Positions 51,241 through 61,445 of a DNA stretch of 64,000 nucleotides are shown here, piece after piece. The translations under genes and the position numbers were made by a program. Every line of letters starts with the position of its first letter. The first letter of the stretch is position 1. Location of the stretch: contig NZ_JOEI01000008.1 in assembly GCF_000718095.1 (NCBI RefSeq), forward strand, positions 186,001-250,000, written 5' to 3'. The DNA comes from Streptomyces scopuliridis RB72. GTDB lineage: Bacteria > Actinomycetota > Actinomycetes > Streptomycetales > Streptomycetaceae. Under the pieces are notes generated by a model that saw only the letters and a list, made by a program, of their open reading frames with translations, had not been told where the DNA came from and ran no database searches.

Positions 51241-52686
51241 TCACTGCGCTTGCGGTACGAGCCGGTCGGGGCCGGTCACCGGTGCGTGGCGGAGCTTGTC
51301 GCGCAGCGCCAGGTCCTGCTTGCTCAGCCGCTGCGGACCGTTGGTCACCGGAAGGTCGCCGACCCGCTCGCCCGGTGACAGGGGCGGCTCGTACTTCCTG
51401 GGAGCGGTGGCCAGGGTGAACCCTGTCGCCCCGACGATCAGCACGGTGAAGGCGATGGCCGCCCGCGTCCAGAACCGGGCCCGCCGCTCACAGCCGGACC
51501 TTATGGCCGGCGCCGGTGCGTTGGGGGGTGGTGTCACCGCCCGGACGAGCACGCCGAGCCGCTCCTGGAGCACCTGGGTGTCGGTCAGTTCGGGCAATTG
51601 CTCGGCGACCGCCTTGCGTGCGTTGAGCAGCCGGCTGGCGGTGGCCGGGGTGCTCGCCTCGGTCTCGGCCGCCGTCTCCGGCAGATCGAGGCCGAGCCCG
51701 TCGTAGAGCAGCAGCGTGCGGCGGTACGACGCGGGAAGACCCAGCAACGTCTCGCGCAGCGCCCGCTCTTCGGGCCTTTCCTGTTCGCCGCGGACCGGAT
51801 CGGGGCGCTCCCGGGGGCTGCGCAGCCGGTGCCAGGGCGACATCGCGTACTCGTACGCGGCGGCCCGCAGCCAGCCCGCCGGGTCCCGGTCGACCGCGAC
51901 CTCGGGCCAGCGCGCCCACGCGAGATGGAAGGCACGCTCGACGGACCGCTGGGAGAGGACCCGTCGCCCGGTGAGCAGATACGCCTGGCGTACGAGGGCG
52001 GGCGCGGTGAACGCGTACAGGGCGTCGAAGGCCTCGTCGGGCGTACGGGCCTCGATCCCGGCCGCGGGCGGGTTGGGCCAGTCGGTGTTGCGTACGTCGG
52101 TGCCGGACGCGGCCGACGCGGTCGCGCTCGCTCCCTGCGTACGAGTTCCGGTCGCGCTCGCCCCCTTCGTGCTCGCTCCGGTCGTGGCCCTTCCTCTTGC
52201 TGCCCGGCTCGTGGCGGGTGTGCTCGCTGTCGCCGCGTTCGCCGGCACGGTGTTCGCCCTGCGGCGGCGCCCGGCGGTGGTGGGCGCGGGTGGTGGTGCG
52301 GCGCCGGCAGTGGGGGCCCCGGCGGTCCTCGTCGTACGCACGGCTCGCGTGGACGCGGACGCGCTCCGGTTCCGCGCCGCGGAGCGCTGCGCGGCCGCCC
52401 TCGCCGCCTCCACCCTGGCCCGTTCCTCCTGCGCCGCCTTCTCGCGGAGCTCCGCCGCGATCCCGGCCAGCAGCTTCGCGTACAGCTCCCCCTTGCGCCC
52501 GCGCGGAGCCGTACGCCCGGTCTCCCAGGATCTGAGCGTCGACCGCGTGACGCCCACCGCGGCGGCGGCCTGTTTCTCGGTCATCGGCTTCGACTCGCGC
52601 AGTCTTCGCCGCTGCTCCGGGGCGGGCAGCGACGGGGCGCCGGCCTTGGCGCCTCGTGCGGTGCTCTGCGTGGCCTTCTGGGTCAT
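51241..52686 (-). CDS. membrane-anchored fusion of XRE helix-turn-helix and sigma-70-like region
   Basis: A 481-residue protein of unusual design, starting at ATG 52686 after GGGGAG. Residues 30-80 are an XRE/Cro helix-turn-helix ([24 protein letters not shown]). About 130 low-complexity residues follow (Ala, Thr, Arg, Gly). Residues about 210-370 resemble an ECF sigma factor or SigE-like regulator ([22 protein letters not shown], then a region 4-like [20 protein letters not shown]). One membrane helix ([20 protein letters not shown]) lies near 405-427, with a 50-residue external tail. It could be an anchored transcription factor or an anti-sigma-like sensor. The two-domain reading is from motifs only. 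Confidence 0.75.
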   Translation of the reverse strand: MTQKATQSTARGAKAGAPSLPAPEQRRRLRESKPMTEKQAAAAVGVTRSTLRSWETGRTAPRGRKGELYAKLLAGIAAELREKAAQEERARVEAARAAAQRSAARNRSASASTRAVRTTRTAGAPTAGAAPPPAPTTAGRRRRANTVPANAATASTPATSRAARGRATTGASTKGASATGTRTQGASATASAASGTDVRNTDWPNPPAAGIEARTPDEAFDALYAFTAPALVRQAYLLTGRRVLSQRSVERAFHLAWARWPEVAVDRDPAGWLRAAAYEYAMSPWHRLRSPRERPDPVRGEQERPEERALRETLLGLPASYRRTLLLYDGLGLDLPETAAETEASTPATASRLLNARKAVAEQLPELTDTQVLQERLGVLVRAVTPPPNAPAPAIRSGCERRARFWTRAAIAFTVLIVGATGFTLATAPRKYEPPLSPGERVGDLPVTNGPQRLSKQDLALRDKLRHAPVTGPDRLVPQAQ

Positions 52687-52754
52687 GTGGGACTCCCCGC
52701 AGCACGGTTCTGGGCGAAAAAGCACATAACCGTATATTGGGCGACACGGCGACT

Positions 52755-52773
52755 ATTCGCCTGTTGCGCGAAT
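52755..52773. promoter_or_regulatory. inverted repeat in divergent promoter region
   Basis: ATTCGC and GCGAAT separated by seven bases, between the XRE/sigma-like gene and perM. A candidate operator, possibly for the XRE protein itself. Confidence 0.35.
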
Positions 52774-52802
52774 TAGATGGGTGTCATGGGCAGCATGACG
52801 TC

Positions 52803-54650
52803 GTGACCCAATTGACCGAACACAGTGCGCCGTTGTCCTCGGCCGCGGCCCTTGAGCGTGGTAGGGCCGCGGCGCTGACCTCCGCCGTTCTCCGAGGAGC
52901 CACCGCCGCGGGCCTGGGGCTCGGCGCGATCGCCGTGCTGGTGATGGCGATGTGGATCACGTCACCGTTCCCCGACAGCGGTGCGGGCGGTGCTCTGCAT
53001 ATCGCGGCCGGACTCTGGCTGCTGGGCCATGGCGTCGAGCTGGTGCGCCCGGACACCCTCTCCGGGACCCCCGCGCCCATCGGAGTCGTACCGCTGCTCC
53101 TAATGGGTCTGCCGGCCTGGCTGGCGTACCGCGCCGCCCGCGACGCCCTGGAACCCGACGAGGGACGGCCCCAGCTCACCGGGCTCGGCGCCGTATGCAC
53201 CGTGTCCGGGGGATATCTGCTGGTCGGCGCGGCTGCCGTGCTCTATGCGGGGGGCGGTGCGCTCACCGCGCATCCGCTGCGCGCGGCGCTCACGCTGCCC
53301 GTGCTGACGGTGCTCTCGGCGGCGGCCGGGGCATGGACGGCGCATGGATGTCCGCGCGTCCCGCTGCCCCAGCGGCTGCCCGGGGCGGTACGGAGGCTCC
53401 TGGCCCGTACGGTCTGGGCGCCCGCCGGACGCCGGGGGGTCGTTGTCGCGGGGCGCTCGGGGGCGGCGGCCTTTCTGCTGCTGGTGGGCGGCGGCGCGCT
53501 CCTGGTCGGGGGCTCGCTCGTATGGCACGGAGATCCGGCGCACACCTCGTTCGTCCAGCTCGCGGGGGACTGGTCGGGGCGGGTCGCGGTGCTGCTGCTC
53601 GGGCTGGCGCTCGTGCCGAACGCGGCGGTCTGGGGCGCCGCGTACGGCCTGGGGCCCGGCTTCGCGCTCGGTACGACAGCGACGGCCACGCCGCTCGGGG
53701 TCGTCGGCACCCCGGCGCTGCCGTCCTTCCCCCTGCTCGCCGCCGTGCCGGACGGTCCCGGCACACCGCTGAACTGGGCCGCGGTCGGGGTGCCGGTGGT
53801 CGCGGTGCTGGCGGTCGCGTGGTTCACGGTACGGGTGGCCGCGCCGCCGTACGCCCGGTGCGAAGAGGCGTGGAGCGCGCGCGGGACGGCGCTGACGGCG
53901 GCGCTCGGGGGCGTCGTGTGCGCGGGGCTGACGGCGGTGCTGGCGGGGCTCGCGGGCGGACCGCTGGGGAACGGCAGACTGGCGGCCTTCGGTCCCGTGT
54001 GGTGGCTGACGGGCGCCGCGGCGCTGGCGTGGACGCTGGCGCTCGGCGTACCGGCGGCGCTGCTGCTGCGGCTCTGGCGGCTCCGGGAGCGGCGCCAGAA
54101 GGACGTACCGGCGGCCGAACCGCCGGCCGAATCGCTCCTCGCGACCGGGGCGGTGGCCAGGGGCGCGGAGTCCGGTGGTCCGGGGGCGGCGTGGTGGCGG
54201 GTGCCCTGGCGGCGACTGGCAGGACGGAGGGGCGCGGGCGAGGGCGCGGCGACGCCGGGACCACTCGCCGTGTCGGAAGGGGGAGAGGGGATCGGCGGCG
54301 TGGACATCCTGGACGCACTGGCTGTGGCGGAGGCGGGAGTTGGCGCGGTGCCGGACGCGGGCGGTACGGGAGGTAAGCGCGGCGCGGGAGGTACGCGAGG
54401 CGCGGGGGCCGGGGGGCCGGAAGCGGTCGATCCCGACCTCGATCCCGACTTCGAGCCGTACGACTTCCTGCCGGCCGAAGCCTGGCACGAGCGCGGGGCG
54501 CGGGAGGCGCGCTGGGCGGCGTTCAAGGAAGCGTCGGGGGGGCTGATGGCGGACTTCCCTGCCACGCCGGGGCCGCTCGCGCCGGAGCCGCCCTCCCTCA
54601 GGAAAGGCGGCTCCGACGCGGACGAGGATCCGGGGGCGGTTACTCCTTGA
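52803..54650 (+). CDS. PerM/DUF6350 polytopic membrane protein
   Basis: A 615-residue protein with about ten membrane helices in its first 450 residues (for example [54 protein letters not shown]). The [16 protein letters not shown] and [17 protein letters not shown] segments are typical of DUF6350, called PerM in mycobacteria, where it supports cell division and envelope integrity. A cytoplasmic tail of about 150 acidic and Gly-rich residues follows. The GTG at 52803 is chosen because hydrophobic sequence begins soon after; the ribosome site is poor. A six-codon mini-frame (52786-52806) overlaps this start. The 3' end overlaps the convergent next gene by 11 bases. Confidence 0.8.
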   Translation: MTQLTEHSAPLSSAAALERGRAAALTSAVLRGATAAGLGLGAIAVLVMAMWITSPFPDSGAGGALHIAAGLWLLGHGVELVRPDTLSGTPAPIGVVPLLLMGLPAWLAYRAARDALEPDEGRPQLTGLGAVCTVSGGYLLVGAAAVLYAGGGALTAHPLRAALTLPVLTVLSAAAGAWTAHGCPRVPLPQRLPGAVRRLLARTVWAPAGRRGVVVAGRSGAAAFLLLVGGGALLVGGSLVWHGDPAHTSFVQLAGDWSGRVAVLLLGLALVPNAAVWGAAYGLGPGFALGTTATATPLGVVGTPALPSFPLLAAVPDGPGTPLNWAAVGVPVVAVLAVAWFTVRVAAPPYARCEEAWSARGTALTAALGGVVCAGLTAVLAGLAGGPLGNGRLAAFGPVWWLTGAAALAWTLALGVPAALLLRLWRLRERRQKDVPAAEPPAESLLATGAVARGAESGGPGAAWWRVPWRRLAGRRGAGEGAATPGPLAVSEGGEGIGGVDILDALAVAEAGVGAVPDAGGTGGKRGAGGTRGAGAGGPEAVDPDLDPDFEPYDFLPAEAWHERGAREARWAAFKEASGGLMADFPATPGPLAPEPPSLRKGGSDADEDPGAVTP

Positions 54651-55608
54651 CGCCGAAGACCGGCACCAGCGAGTCGGGCAGCAGATCGTTGCAGGAGAGC
54701 TGGCCCGTGGTCGTCAGCGCGTCGTTCACGCACGTGTAGTAGTCGCGGTAGACCAGCTGCACCGTGAAGGTCGTGGCCACGATCGCCAGCGCGATGACGG
54801 CTGTTACCAGCCCGCTCACCGCCGCGGTGGTCTGCGGCCTGCTCGACGCCGGGACCGGCGCTCCGGACTGGGCCGGCCCGCCGAACGGTCCCGCCTGTCC
54901 TGTCTGTCCCGTCTGTGCTGTGGCGGCGGACTGCACCGCCGCCGGGGACGAGCCGCCGGCCGCCGTGCCGTCGGCGTCCGGCGACGGCTTCCTGGACTTG
55001 TTGCGCTGCGAGCTGATGCCCCAGTACAGCGCCAGCGCCCCGAGCAGCAGCGCGATCTCCGGGAAGTCGAAGAGCGCGAAGAAGAACGCCCACATCCCGG
55101 AGAGCAGGGCGTAGCGGGCGCGGCGCTGGGCCGGGTCCGTCGGGTCCCAGCGCAGTCCGCCGCGGCCTCCGTCGGGTCCGTCCTTGCCGGAGCCCTGGCC
55201 GTTCTGACCGTTCTGGCTTCCCGGACGGCTGCCGAAGCCGCCCTGGGAGCGACCGGGCTGGCGGCTGCTCCACTGGCTGCCCCAGCCGCCCCGCCCCGGG
55301 CCGGATCCGTCGTTCGACGAGTCACCGCCGTGCTCGGGACGACGGGGCTGCCAGGGCTGGTCGGGCCTGCCCTCGGGCGGCGGCGCGAACGGATTGTCCT
55401 CGGCGGAGCCCGAGGATCCGGAGGTAGGGGACTCGGCGCCCGGTGTCCCGGCGGTGCCCGGTGTTCCGGAGGTCCCGGGGGCGCCCGTCCCGGAGTGCTC
55501 GGAGGTCTCCGAAGGTCCGGTGGAAGAGGACTGGCGTTCCCGCGGCAGCAGCACCGGCCCAGAAGGCGGCGGGAGGTGGAGCGCCGTGCGGCGGCGTCGG
55601 TCCGGCAT
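54640..55608 (-). CDS. membrane protein with low-complexity N-terminus, function unknown
   Basis: A 322-residue protein. The first 150 residues are Gly/Ser/Pro/Gln-rich, with repeats of TSGTPGT and QNGQ type. Two membrane helices follow ([25 protein letters not shown] as a pair or one long unit near 170-195), then a Thr/Gln/Gly-rich loop, and a third helix ([22 protein letters not shown]) before a short Cys-containing tail ([15 protein letters not shown]). I do not recognise the family. It is convergent with the PerM gene, overlapping by 11 bases, and divergent from purN. Confidence 0.75.
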   Translation of the reverse strand: MPDRRRRTALHLPPPSGPVLLPRERQSSSTGPSETSEHSGTGAPGTSGTPGTAGTPGAESPTSGSSGSAEDNPFAPPPEGRPDQPWQPRRPEHGGDSSNDGSGPGRGGWGSQWSSRQPGRSQGGFGSRPGSQNGQNGQGSGKDGPDGGRGGLRWDPTDPAQRRARYALLSGMWAFFFALFDFPEIALLLGALALYWGISSQRNKSRKPSPDADGTAAGGSSPAAVQSAATAQTGQTGQAGPFGGPAQSGAPVPASSRPQTTAAVSGLVTAVIALAIVATTFTVQLVYRDYYTCVNDALTTTGQLSCNDLLPDSLVPVFGVKE

Positions 55609-55880
55609 CAGGTGAACGTCTTCCCCTCAGACCCAGTGCGCGGGGGTCTTGTCTCGTATGGCCCGTCCCGGAGACGAACCCTGTCCCCAGACGCTACCTC
55701 CCGGCCAAGCCCCCGTGCCGTGGGGGCCGCTCGGTGTGCCGGTATCGTTGCTGACGGTCGGCTTCTTCGTAGAGTTCCCCGTATCGGGGGACGTGATTCG
55801 TTTGTACGACCACACAAAACCGTACGACGATTCAAGCAGCCGCCCACACAGGCTGTGCTCGCTCCAGAAAGGCGCCCGCC

Positions 55881-56516
55881 GTGGCCTCCCCGCCCTCCTC
55901 CGCCCGCCCGGCCCGGCTCGTGGTCCTGGTCTCCGGATCCGGTACTAATCTGCAGGCCCTGCTCGACGCGATCGGCGACGACCCGGTGGCCTTCGGCGCG
56001 CGGATCGTGGCCGTCGGCGCGGACCGCGGCTCCATCGAGGGACTGGAACGCGCCGAGCGCGCCGGGCTTCCCACGTTCGTGTGCCGGGTGAAGGACTACC
56101 CGAGCCGTGACGACTGGGACGCGGCGCTCGCCGAGGCGACGGCGGCGTACGAGCCGGATCTGGTGATCTCGGCCGGCTTCATGAAGATCGTGGGGAAGGA
56201 GTTCCTCGCGCGCTTCGGCGGGCGGGTCGTCAACACCCATCCCGCGCTGCTCCCCAGTTTTCCCGGTGCCCATGGTGTGCGCGACGCGCTCGCCTACGGA
56301 GCGAAGGTCACCGGCTGCACAGTCCACTTCGTCGACGACGGTGTCGACACCGGCCCGATCATCGCGCAGGGCGTGGTCGAGGTGCGGGGCGAGGACGATG
56401 AAGACGCTCTCCATGAGCGCATCAAGGAAGTCGAGCGACGCCTGCTCGTCGAGGTCGTGGGGCGTCTGGCCCGGCACGGCTATCGCATTGAGGGACGAAA
56501 GGTAACGATCCAGTGA
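55881..56516 (+). CDS. purN: phosphoribosylglycinamide formyltransferase
   Basis: A 211-residue enzyme that formylates GAR with 10-formyl-tetrahydrofolate, the third step of purine synthesis. The phosphate loop [13 protein letters not shown], the catalytic region [12 protein letters not shown] (Asn and His) and the Asp in [15 protein letters not shown] are all present. GTG start after AGAAAGG. The stop overlaps the purH start by four bases, so the two are translationally coupled. The 272-base upstream gap contains hairpin sequences (for example CCCCCGTGCCGTGGGGG) but I found no ZTP riboswitch. Confidence 0.96.
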   Translation: MASPPSSARPARLVVLVSGSGTNLQALLDAIGDDPVAFGARIVAVGADRGSIEGLERAERAGLPTFVCRVKDYPSRDDWDAALAEATAAYEPDLVISAGFMKIVGKEFLARFGGRVVNTHPALLPSFPGAHGVRDALAYGAKVTGCTVHFVDDGVDTGPIIAQGVVEVRGEDDEDALHERIKEVERRLLVEVVGRLARHGYRIEGRKVTIQ

Positions 56517-58075
56517 CCGCCGAAGGTACGAAGCGCCCCATTCGCAGAGCGCTGGTCAGCGTCTACGACAAGACGGGCCTGGAAGAGCTGGCCCGCGGGC
56601 TGCACGAGGCGGGCGTCACCCTGGTCTCGACCGGCTCCACCGCCGGGAGGATCGCCGCCGCCGGGGTGCCGGTCACCAAGGTCGAGGAGCTGACCGGCTT
56701 CCCCGAGTGCCTGGACGGCCGGGTCAAGACGCTGCACCCGCGCGTCCACGCCGGCATCCTCGCCGACCTCCGGCTCGACTCGCACCGTGAGCAGCTCGCC
56801 GAGCTGGACATCGAGCCGTTCGACCTGGTCGTGGTGAACCTCTACCCGTTCCGCGAGACGGTCGCCTCCGGCGCCACCCCCGACGAGTGCGTGGAGCAGA
56901 TCGACATCGGCGGGCCCTCGATGGTCCGCGCCGCCGCCAAGAACCACCCCTCGGTCGCGGTCGTCACCAGCCCCGGACGGTACGGGGATGTCCTCGGCGC
57001 CGTACGGGACGGCGGCTTCGACCTGACGACGCGCAAGCGGCTCGCGGCGGAGGCGTTCCAGCACACGGCCGCGTACGACGTGGCCGTGGCCTCCTGGTTC
57101 GCCGAGAACTACGCGGCCGCCGACACCTCGGGCCTGCCGGAGTTCCTGGGCGCCACGTACACCCGGAAGAACGTGCTCCGCTACGGCGAGAACCCGCACC
57201 AGCCCGCCGCGCTCTACACCAGCGCCGAGGGCGGCCTCGCCGAGGCCGAGCAGCTGCACGGCAAGGAGATGTCGTACAACAACTACACGGACACGGACGC
57301 CGCGCGCCGTGCCGCGTACGACCACGCCGAGCCCTGTGTCGCGATCATCAAGCACGCCAATCCGTGCGGCATCGCGATCGGTGACGATGTCGCCGAGGCG
57401 CACCGCAAGGCGCACGCCTGCGACCCGCTGTCCGCGTTCGGCGGGGTGATCGCCGTCAACCGTCCGGTCTCCGTCGCGCTGGCCGAGCAGGTCGCCGAGA
57501 TCTTCACCGAGGTGATCGTGGCGCCCGGTTACGAGGACGGCGCGGTCGAGGTGCTGGCCCGCAAGAAGAACATCCGCGTACTGCGCTGCCCCGAGGCCCC
57601 GTCCGCGTCCGTGGAGGTCAAGCCGATCGACGGGGGCGCGCTGCTCCAGGTCACCGACCGGCTCCAGGCCGACGGCGACGACCCGGCGAACTGGACCCTC
57701 GCGACCGGCGAGGCGCTCTCCGAGGCCGAGCTGCGCGAACTGGCCTTCGCCTGGAAGGCGTCCCGCGCGGTCAAGTCCAACGCGATCCTGCTCGCGAAGG
57801 GCGGGGCGTCGGTGGGCGTCGGCATGGGCCAGGTCAACCGCGTCGACTCCGCGAAGCTCGCGGTGGCGCGGGCGGGCGAGGAGCGGGCGCGTGGCGCGTA
57901 CGCCGCGTCCGACGCGTTCTTCCCGTTCCCCGACGGGCTGGAGATCCTGCTGAACGCGGGCGTCAAGGCGGTGGTGCAGCCGGGCGGTTCGGTCCGTGAC
58001 GAGCTGGTCGTCGAGGCGGCGCGGAAGGCGGGCGCGACGATGTACTTCACGGGGACGCGGCACTTCTTCCACTGA
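56513..58075 (+). CDS. purH: bifunctional AICAR formyltransferase / IMP cyclohydrolase
   Basis: A 520-residue enzyme for the last two steps to IMP. The N-terminal IMP cyclohydrolase domain has [15 protein letters not shown] and [19 protein letters not shown]. The C-terminal AICAR transformylase has the catalytic [11 protein letters not shown] (Lys-His) and ends [15 protein letters not shown], the usual family ending. GTG start overlapping purN. It supplies IMP for guaB, and folD further downstream makes the formyl donor. A hairpin terminator follows. Confidence 0.97.
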   Translation: MTAEGTKRPIRRALVSVYDKTGLEELARGLHEAGVTLVSTGSTAGRIAAAGVPVTKVEELTGFPECLDGRVKTLHPRVHAGILADLRLDSHREQLAELDIEPFDLVVVNLYPFRETVASGATPDECVEQIDIGGPSMVRAAAKNHPSVAVVTSPGRYGDVLGAVRDGGFDLTTRKRLAAEAFQHTAAYDVAVASWFAENYAAADTSGLPEFLGATYTRKNVLRYGENPHQPAALYTSAEGGLAEAEQLHGKEMSYNNYTDTDAARRAAYDHAEPCVAIIKHANPCGIAIGDDVAEAHRKAHACDPLSAFGGVIAVNRPVSVALAEQVAEIFTEVIVAPGYEDGAVEVLARKKNIRVLRCPEAPSASVEVKPIDGGALLQVTDRLQADGDDPANWTLATGEALSEAELRELAFAWKASRAVKSNAILLAKGGASVGVGMGQVNRVDSAKLAVARAGEERARGAYAASDAFFPFPDGLEILLNAGVKAVVQPGGSVRDELVVEAARKAGATMYFTGTRHFFH

Positions 58076-58125
58076 GTCCTGTCAGCGGACAGCAGTACCC
58101 CGGAAGAACGCAGGCAGAACGCCGG

Positions 58126-58165
58126 AAGGCCGTAAAACCCGCTGGGGGACGGGTATTACGGCCTT
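58126..58165. terminator. bidirectional terminator after purH
   Basis: AAGGCCGTAA pairs with TTACGGCCTT, extended by AACCCG/CGGGT with one extra base, in the gap between convergent genes. Confidence 0.88.
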
Positions 58166-58210
58166 CATGCCTGCTCGGTGCGGCGAGCTAAGAGACGCAC
58201 TGCCGGGGCG

Positions 58211-58813
58211 TCAGTGGCGCGGGCTGTTGAACCACGCGGCGCCGTCGGACTTCCCGACGAAGACGGCGATCAGGATGGCCAGGACCGTGTAGATCAGGCC
58301 GAACCCGACGAACGGGTAGATGCCGAGGATCGCGACGACGATACCGAACACGAGGGCCGTGACGCGGACACCGCTGCCGCCCTTGGCGAACTTCACGGCG
58401 AGGTAGATCGAGATCGCGGTGGTCAGCACGGCGATGACGGTCATGCCCCAGAGCAGGCTGCCCGAGTAGTCGGCGAGCTGCTGGAACTGCACGTCGTCCT
58501 GGAGCTGGGCGTCGTTCTTCGCGGCGGAGACGGCCGCGGCGGCCAGCGCGAAGATGATGGTGCCGATCAGGCTGAGGCCGAAGATGACCCACAGCATCAC
58601 GCGCGCGGCCTTCACCCCGCCCGGCATCTCGGTCGGGGCGCCCGGGAAGCCACCGCCGCCGTACGGCTGGACCGGCGGCGCCTGCGGGTAGCCGTAGCCG
58701 GGCTGCTGCGGCTGGCCCTGCGGGTAGCCGTAGCCCGGCTGGCCCTGGGGCTGACCGGATCCGGGCTGGCCCTGGGGCTGGCCGTACGGGTTGTTGGGGT
58801 CGCCGAAGCTCAT
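58211..58813 (-). CDS. small membrane protein with Pro/Gln/Gly/Tyr-rich N-terminus
   Basis: A 200-residue protein. About 70 N-terminal residues are low complexity with YGYPQGQP repeats, a type found on many actinobacterial membrane proteins. Four hydrophobic helices follow (VMLWVIFGLSLIGTIIFALA; LLWGMTVIAVLTTAISIYL; VTALVFGIVVAILGIYP; FGLIYTVLAILIAVFVG). No catalytic motif. Function unknown. It is divergent from folD across an AT-richer stretch around 58920-58965 that probably holds both promoters. Confidence 0.8.
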   Translation of the reverse strand: MSFGDPNNPYGQPQGQPGSGQPQGQPGYGYPQGQPQQPGYGYPQAPPVQPYGGGGFPGAPTEMPGGVKAARVMLWVIFGLSLIGTIIFALAAAAVSAAKNDAQLQDDVQFQQLADYSGSLLWGMTVIAVLTTAISIYLAVKFAKGGSGVRVTALVFGIVVAILGIYPFVGFGLIYTVLAILIAVFVGKSDGAAWFNSPRH

Positions 58814-59081
58814 GGCGGGGTTCCTCCGTTGGTAATGCGGGGACGGTGCGACCCACGTGGAGGAGGAACTTCTCAGAAGTGAGCGGTCTGCCCCCCGTCG
58901 ACGGCCGCGTACTGCGCCCGTAATCGTGTTATCTACCTCTTATTTTGTCCAGTCGCTATTGGCGGGCGTTGTGCAAGTGCAACCTCGCGCGGCACGTGCG
59001 GCGGGGCGGGCGAACCCCCAGGTCGTCTCAGGACGGGCAGCGAATTGGAACCGGGGAGGGGTCATCCGCGAGGATGGGGGT

Positions 59082-59945
59082 ATGAGCGCCCAGATTCTCG
59101 ATGGCAAGGCCACCGCAGCCGCGATCAAGTCCGACCTGACCGCCCGCGTGGCGGCCCTCAAGGCGCGGGGCGTCACACCCGGCCTCGGCACGCTGCTGGT
59201 CGGGGACGACCCCGGCAGCCGCTGGTACGTGAACGGCAAGCACCGCGACTGCGCCCAGGTCGGTATCGCCTCGATCCAGCGCGAACTGCCCGACACCGCC
59301 TCCCAGGCGGAGATCGAGGCCGTGGTCGCGGAGCTGAACGCCAACCCCGAGTGCACCGGCTACATCGTCCAACTGCCGCTGCCCAAGGGCATCGACACCA
59401 ACCGGGTGCTCGAACTGATGGATCCGGTCAAGGACGCCGACGGGCTGCACCCGATGAGCCTCGGCCGGCTGGTGCTCAACGAGACGGGGCCGCTGCCCTG
59501 CACCCCGTACGGCATCATCCAGCTGCTGCGCCACCACGGCGTCGAGATCAAGGGCGCGCATGTCGTGGTCGTGGGCCGCGGGATCACCGTCGGCCGCTCG
59601 ATCCCGCTGCTGCTGACCCGTAAGTCCGAGAACGCGACGGTCACGCAGTGCCACACCGGCACCCGTGATCTGTCGGCGCAGCTCAGGCAGGCCGACATCA
59701 TCGTGGCCGCCGCGGGGGTGCCGCACATCATCAAGCCCGAGGACGTGAAGCCGGGCGCGGCCGTCCTCGATGTCGGGGTCAGCCGGGACGGTGACGGCAA
59801 GATCGTCGGCGATGTCCACCCGGACGTCGCGGAGGTGGCGGGCTGGATCTCGCCGAACCCGGGCGGTGTCGGTCCGATGACCCGCGCCCAGCTGCTCGTC
59901 AATGTGGTCGAGGCGGCCGAACGCACCGTCGCGGACGCGGGCTGA
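59082..59945 (+). CDS. folD: methylenetetrahydrofolate dehydrogenase / cyclohydrolase
   Basis: A 287-residue bifunctional enzyme that makes 10-formyl-tetrahydrofolate, the donor for PurN and PurH. The catalytic Tyr and Lys are in SRWYVNGKH, and [26 protein letters not shown] and the cofactor site [17 protein letters not shown] are present. The C-terminal [15 protein letters not shown] closes the family pattern. ATG 59082 follows GAGGATGGGGG; the longer frame upstream lacks support. The DUF3017 gene follows after 31 bases. Confidence 0.96.
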   Translation: MSAQILDGKATAAAIKSDLTARVAALKARGVTPGLGTLLVGDDPGSRWYVNGKHRDCAQVGIASIQRELPDTASQAEIEAVVAELNANPECTGYIVQLPLPKGIDTNRVLELMDPVKDADGLHPMSLGRLVLNETGPLPCTPYGIIQLLRHHGVEIKGAHVVVVGRGITVGRSIPLLLTRKSENATVTQCHTGTRDLSAQLRQADIIVAAAGVPHIIKPEDVKPGAAVLDVGVSRDGDGKIVGDVHPDVAEVAGWISPNPGGVGPMTRAQLLVNVVEAAERTVADAG

Positions 59946-59976
59946 ACGCGAGCCGAACCGGAAAGGGGCGCCACTG

Positions 59977-60597
59977 ATGGGTGCTGGTACGAGCGCGGGC
60001 GACGCGGCCCGGTCGCGGCGCGGGACACGGCAGGCGCCGGAGGCCGACGGGCAGGCGGTCATGGAGCCCGGGTCGGGGGCTGCGGAGAGTACGACGGGTA
60101 CGGCCGCCGACCAGGGCTCCGTGACCGATACCCCGGACGTGACCGACGCCCCGGACACGAGCGACGCCCCGGGCACCGCGGACGGGACCGGGACCTCGGA
60201 GGAGCGCGGCCGGCGGTTCTCGCTCACCCGGGACACCGCACGGCCCGAGGGCGGCGGCCGGGCCGCGCCCTCGGACGCCCCGGCGCCGGCCCGGCAGTGG
60301 CCCCTGCTCAGCGTCCTCGGGACGACCGGTCTCGGACTGCTGATCGTCGGCACGCACCCCTTCGCGGAGGCGTTCCGGATCGGCACCATCCTGATCGGCG
60401 TGGCCCTCATCGGCGGCGCTGTCCTGCGGCGCGTACTGCCCTCCGTGGGCATGCTGGCCGTACGGTCACGCTTCACCGACATGCTCACGTACGGCCTGCT
60501 GGGCCTCACGATCGTGCTGCTCAGCCTGATGACGCAGCCCAAGCCGTGGCTGGAGATCCCGTTCCTGGAGGACGTCGTCCACTCGACGGTTCCGTAG
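59977..60597 (+). CDS. DUF3017 membrane protein
   Basis: A 206-residue protein. The first 110 residues are low complexity (Thr, Asp, Gly, Ala; TDTPDVTDAPDTSDAPG). The C-terminal 95 residues hold three membrane helices (SVLGTTGLGLLIVG, IGTILIGVALIGGAVLRRVL, YGLLGLTIVLLSLM) that fit DUF3017, a small actinobacterial family found next to folD. No function is known. ATG start after GAAAGGGG. Probably co-transcribed with folD. Confidence 0.8.
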   Translation: MGAGTSAGDAARSRRGTRQAPEADGQAVMEPGSGAAESTTGTAADQGSVTDTPDVTDAPDTSDAPGTADGTGTSEERGRRFSLTRDTARPEGGGRAAPSDAPAPARQWPLLSVLGTTGLGLLIVGTHPFAEAFRIGTILIGVALIGGAVLRRVLPSVGMLAVRSRFTDMLTYGLLGLTIVLLSLMTQPKPWLEIPFLEDVVHSTVP

Positions 60598-60632
60598 CCT
60601 CGGCGGTTCCCTGGCGCGTGCCACGGCCTGTG

Positions 60633-60673
60633 ACGGCGGCCCGTCCTCTCCCCCGGGGAGGACGGGCCGCCGT
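60633..60673. terminator. bidirectional terminator
   Basis: Sixteen perfect pairs (ACGGCGGCCCGTCCTC with GAGGACGGGCCGCCGT) around a short loop, between convergent genes. Confidence 0.9.
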
Positions 60674-60697
60674 ACGCGTGCGGTGCCTGTTACGTGA

Positions 60698-61114
60698 TTA
60701 CTTGCAGGTCGGGCTGTTGCGGATGTCGAGTGCGTACATCTTCCAGCCCTTCTTCACGGTCCAGCTCTGGTGCGGCTTCGCGCAGCTCGTCGCCTTCTTG
60801 CCGCTGGTGTGGACGAAGTAGAGCTTGGCTCCGTCGTCGTTGCGGCTGTTGTGGCCGGCCGTGGCCGACCTGGCCTTGGTGCCGAGCTTCTGGTAGCCCA
60901 TGTCCTTGTACGACGCGACCGTCTTGCCGCCCTTGATGAAGCAGACGTTCGGGTACGTGCACGACGCCTTCTGGACTCCCTGGGCTGCCTGGGCTTCCGC
61001 GGCTGCCTGGGCTGCCGGGGCGCCCTGCGACGCGAGGGCGCCGGGGGCCGCGATCAGGCCCCCGCCGAGCGCCAGGGCGGCCGACGCGAGAGCGATGCGC
61101 TTGCGAGTGATCAT
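60698..61114 (-). CDS. small secreted protein, function unknown
   Basis: A 138-residue exported protein. The signal peptide (RIALASAALALGGGLIAAPGA) ends near ALAS. An Ala/Gln-rich spacer (AAEAQAAQGVQ) precedes a basic domain of about 85 residues with four Cys (SCTYPNVCFI, TSCAK, SPTC), Gly and aromatic residues. The CTYPNVCFI start recalls small Cys-bonded secreted proteins and inhibitors, but I cannot name the family. ATG after GGGGAGA. It is divergent from the XRE regulator at 61446. Confidence 0.78.
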   Translation of the reverse strand: MITRKRIALASAALALGGGLIAAPGALASQGAPAAQAAAEAQAAQGVQKASCTYPNVCFIKGGKTVASYKDMGYQKLGTKARSATAGHNSRNDDGAKLYFVHTSGKKATSCAKPHQSWTVKKGWKMYALDIRNSPTCK

Positions 61115-61445
61115 GAGTTGTTTTCTCCCCGTTGGATGTCGAGGGCGGCGCGGGGTGGACCGCGCCGCCCGGTGTGCACCACAGACTGTTCCGCGTCACC
61201 TCGTACCGCCGCCAGGCAAGCCCGTCGAACCGGGCAGCTGTGGGACGCGCGCGGCCCTGACCTGTGGCGACGCCGCATCCCATGGGATGTCGTGGGACGC
61301 CGTGGGCCGGTTGTCGCGGCGTGGCGGCCTGTCCGGATGGCGGCGGCGCGGGGCCGCCCACGGAACCGGGTGTTGCGAGGCCGCCGTCCGGGGGGAGGAA
61401 GGGGACGTGGAACCCCGAAGGGGCCCGATCACGCATGAGGTGGAC
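61115..61445. promoter_or_regulatory. 331-base divergent gap with perfect 14-base palindrome
   Basis: No gene seen. CATCCCATGGGATG (61276-61289) is a perfect palindrome, flanked by repeated GTGGGACGC motifs (about 61230 and 61292). It is a good operator candidate for the adjacent XRE regulator or for the secreted protein gene. Confidence 0.45.

Noticed and set aside
55609..55880. ZTP riboswitch before purN or folD.
   Set aside because: I looked for the conserved pfl-motif blocks upstream of both genes and did not find them. A covariance search would settle it.
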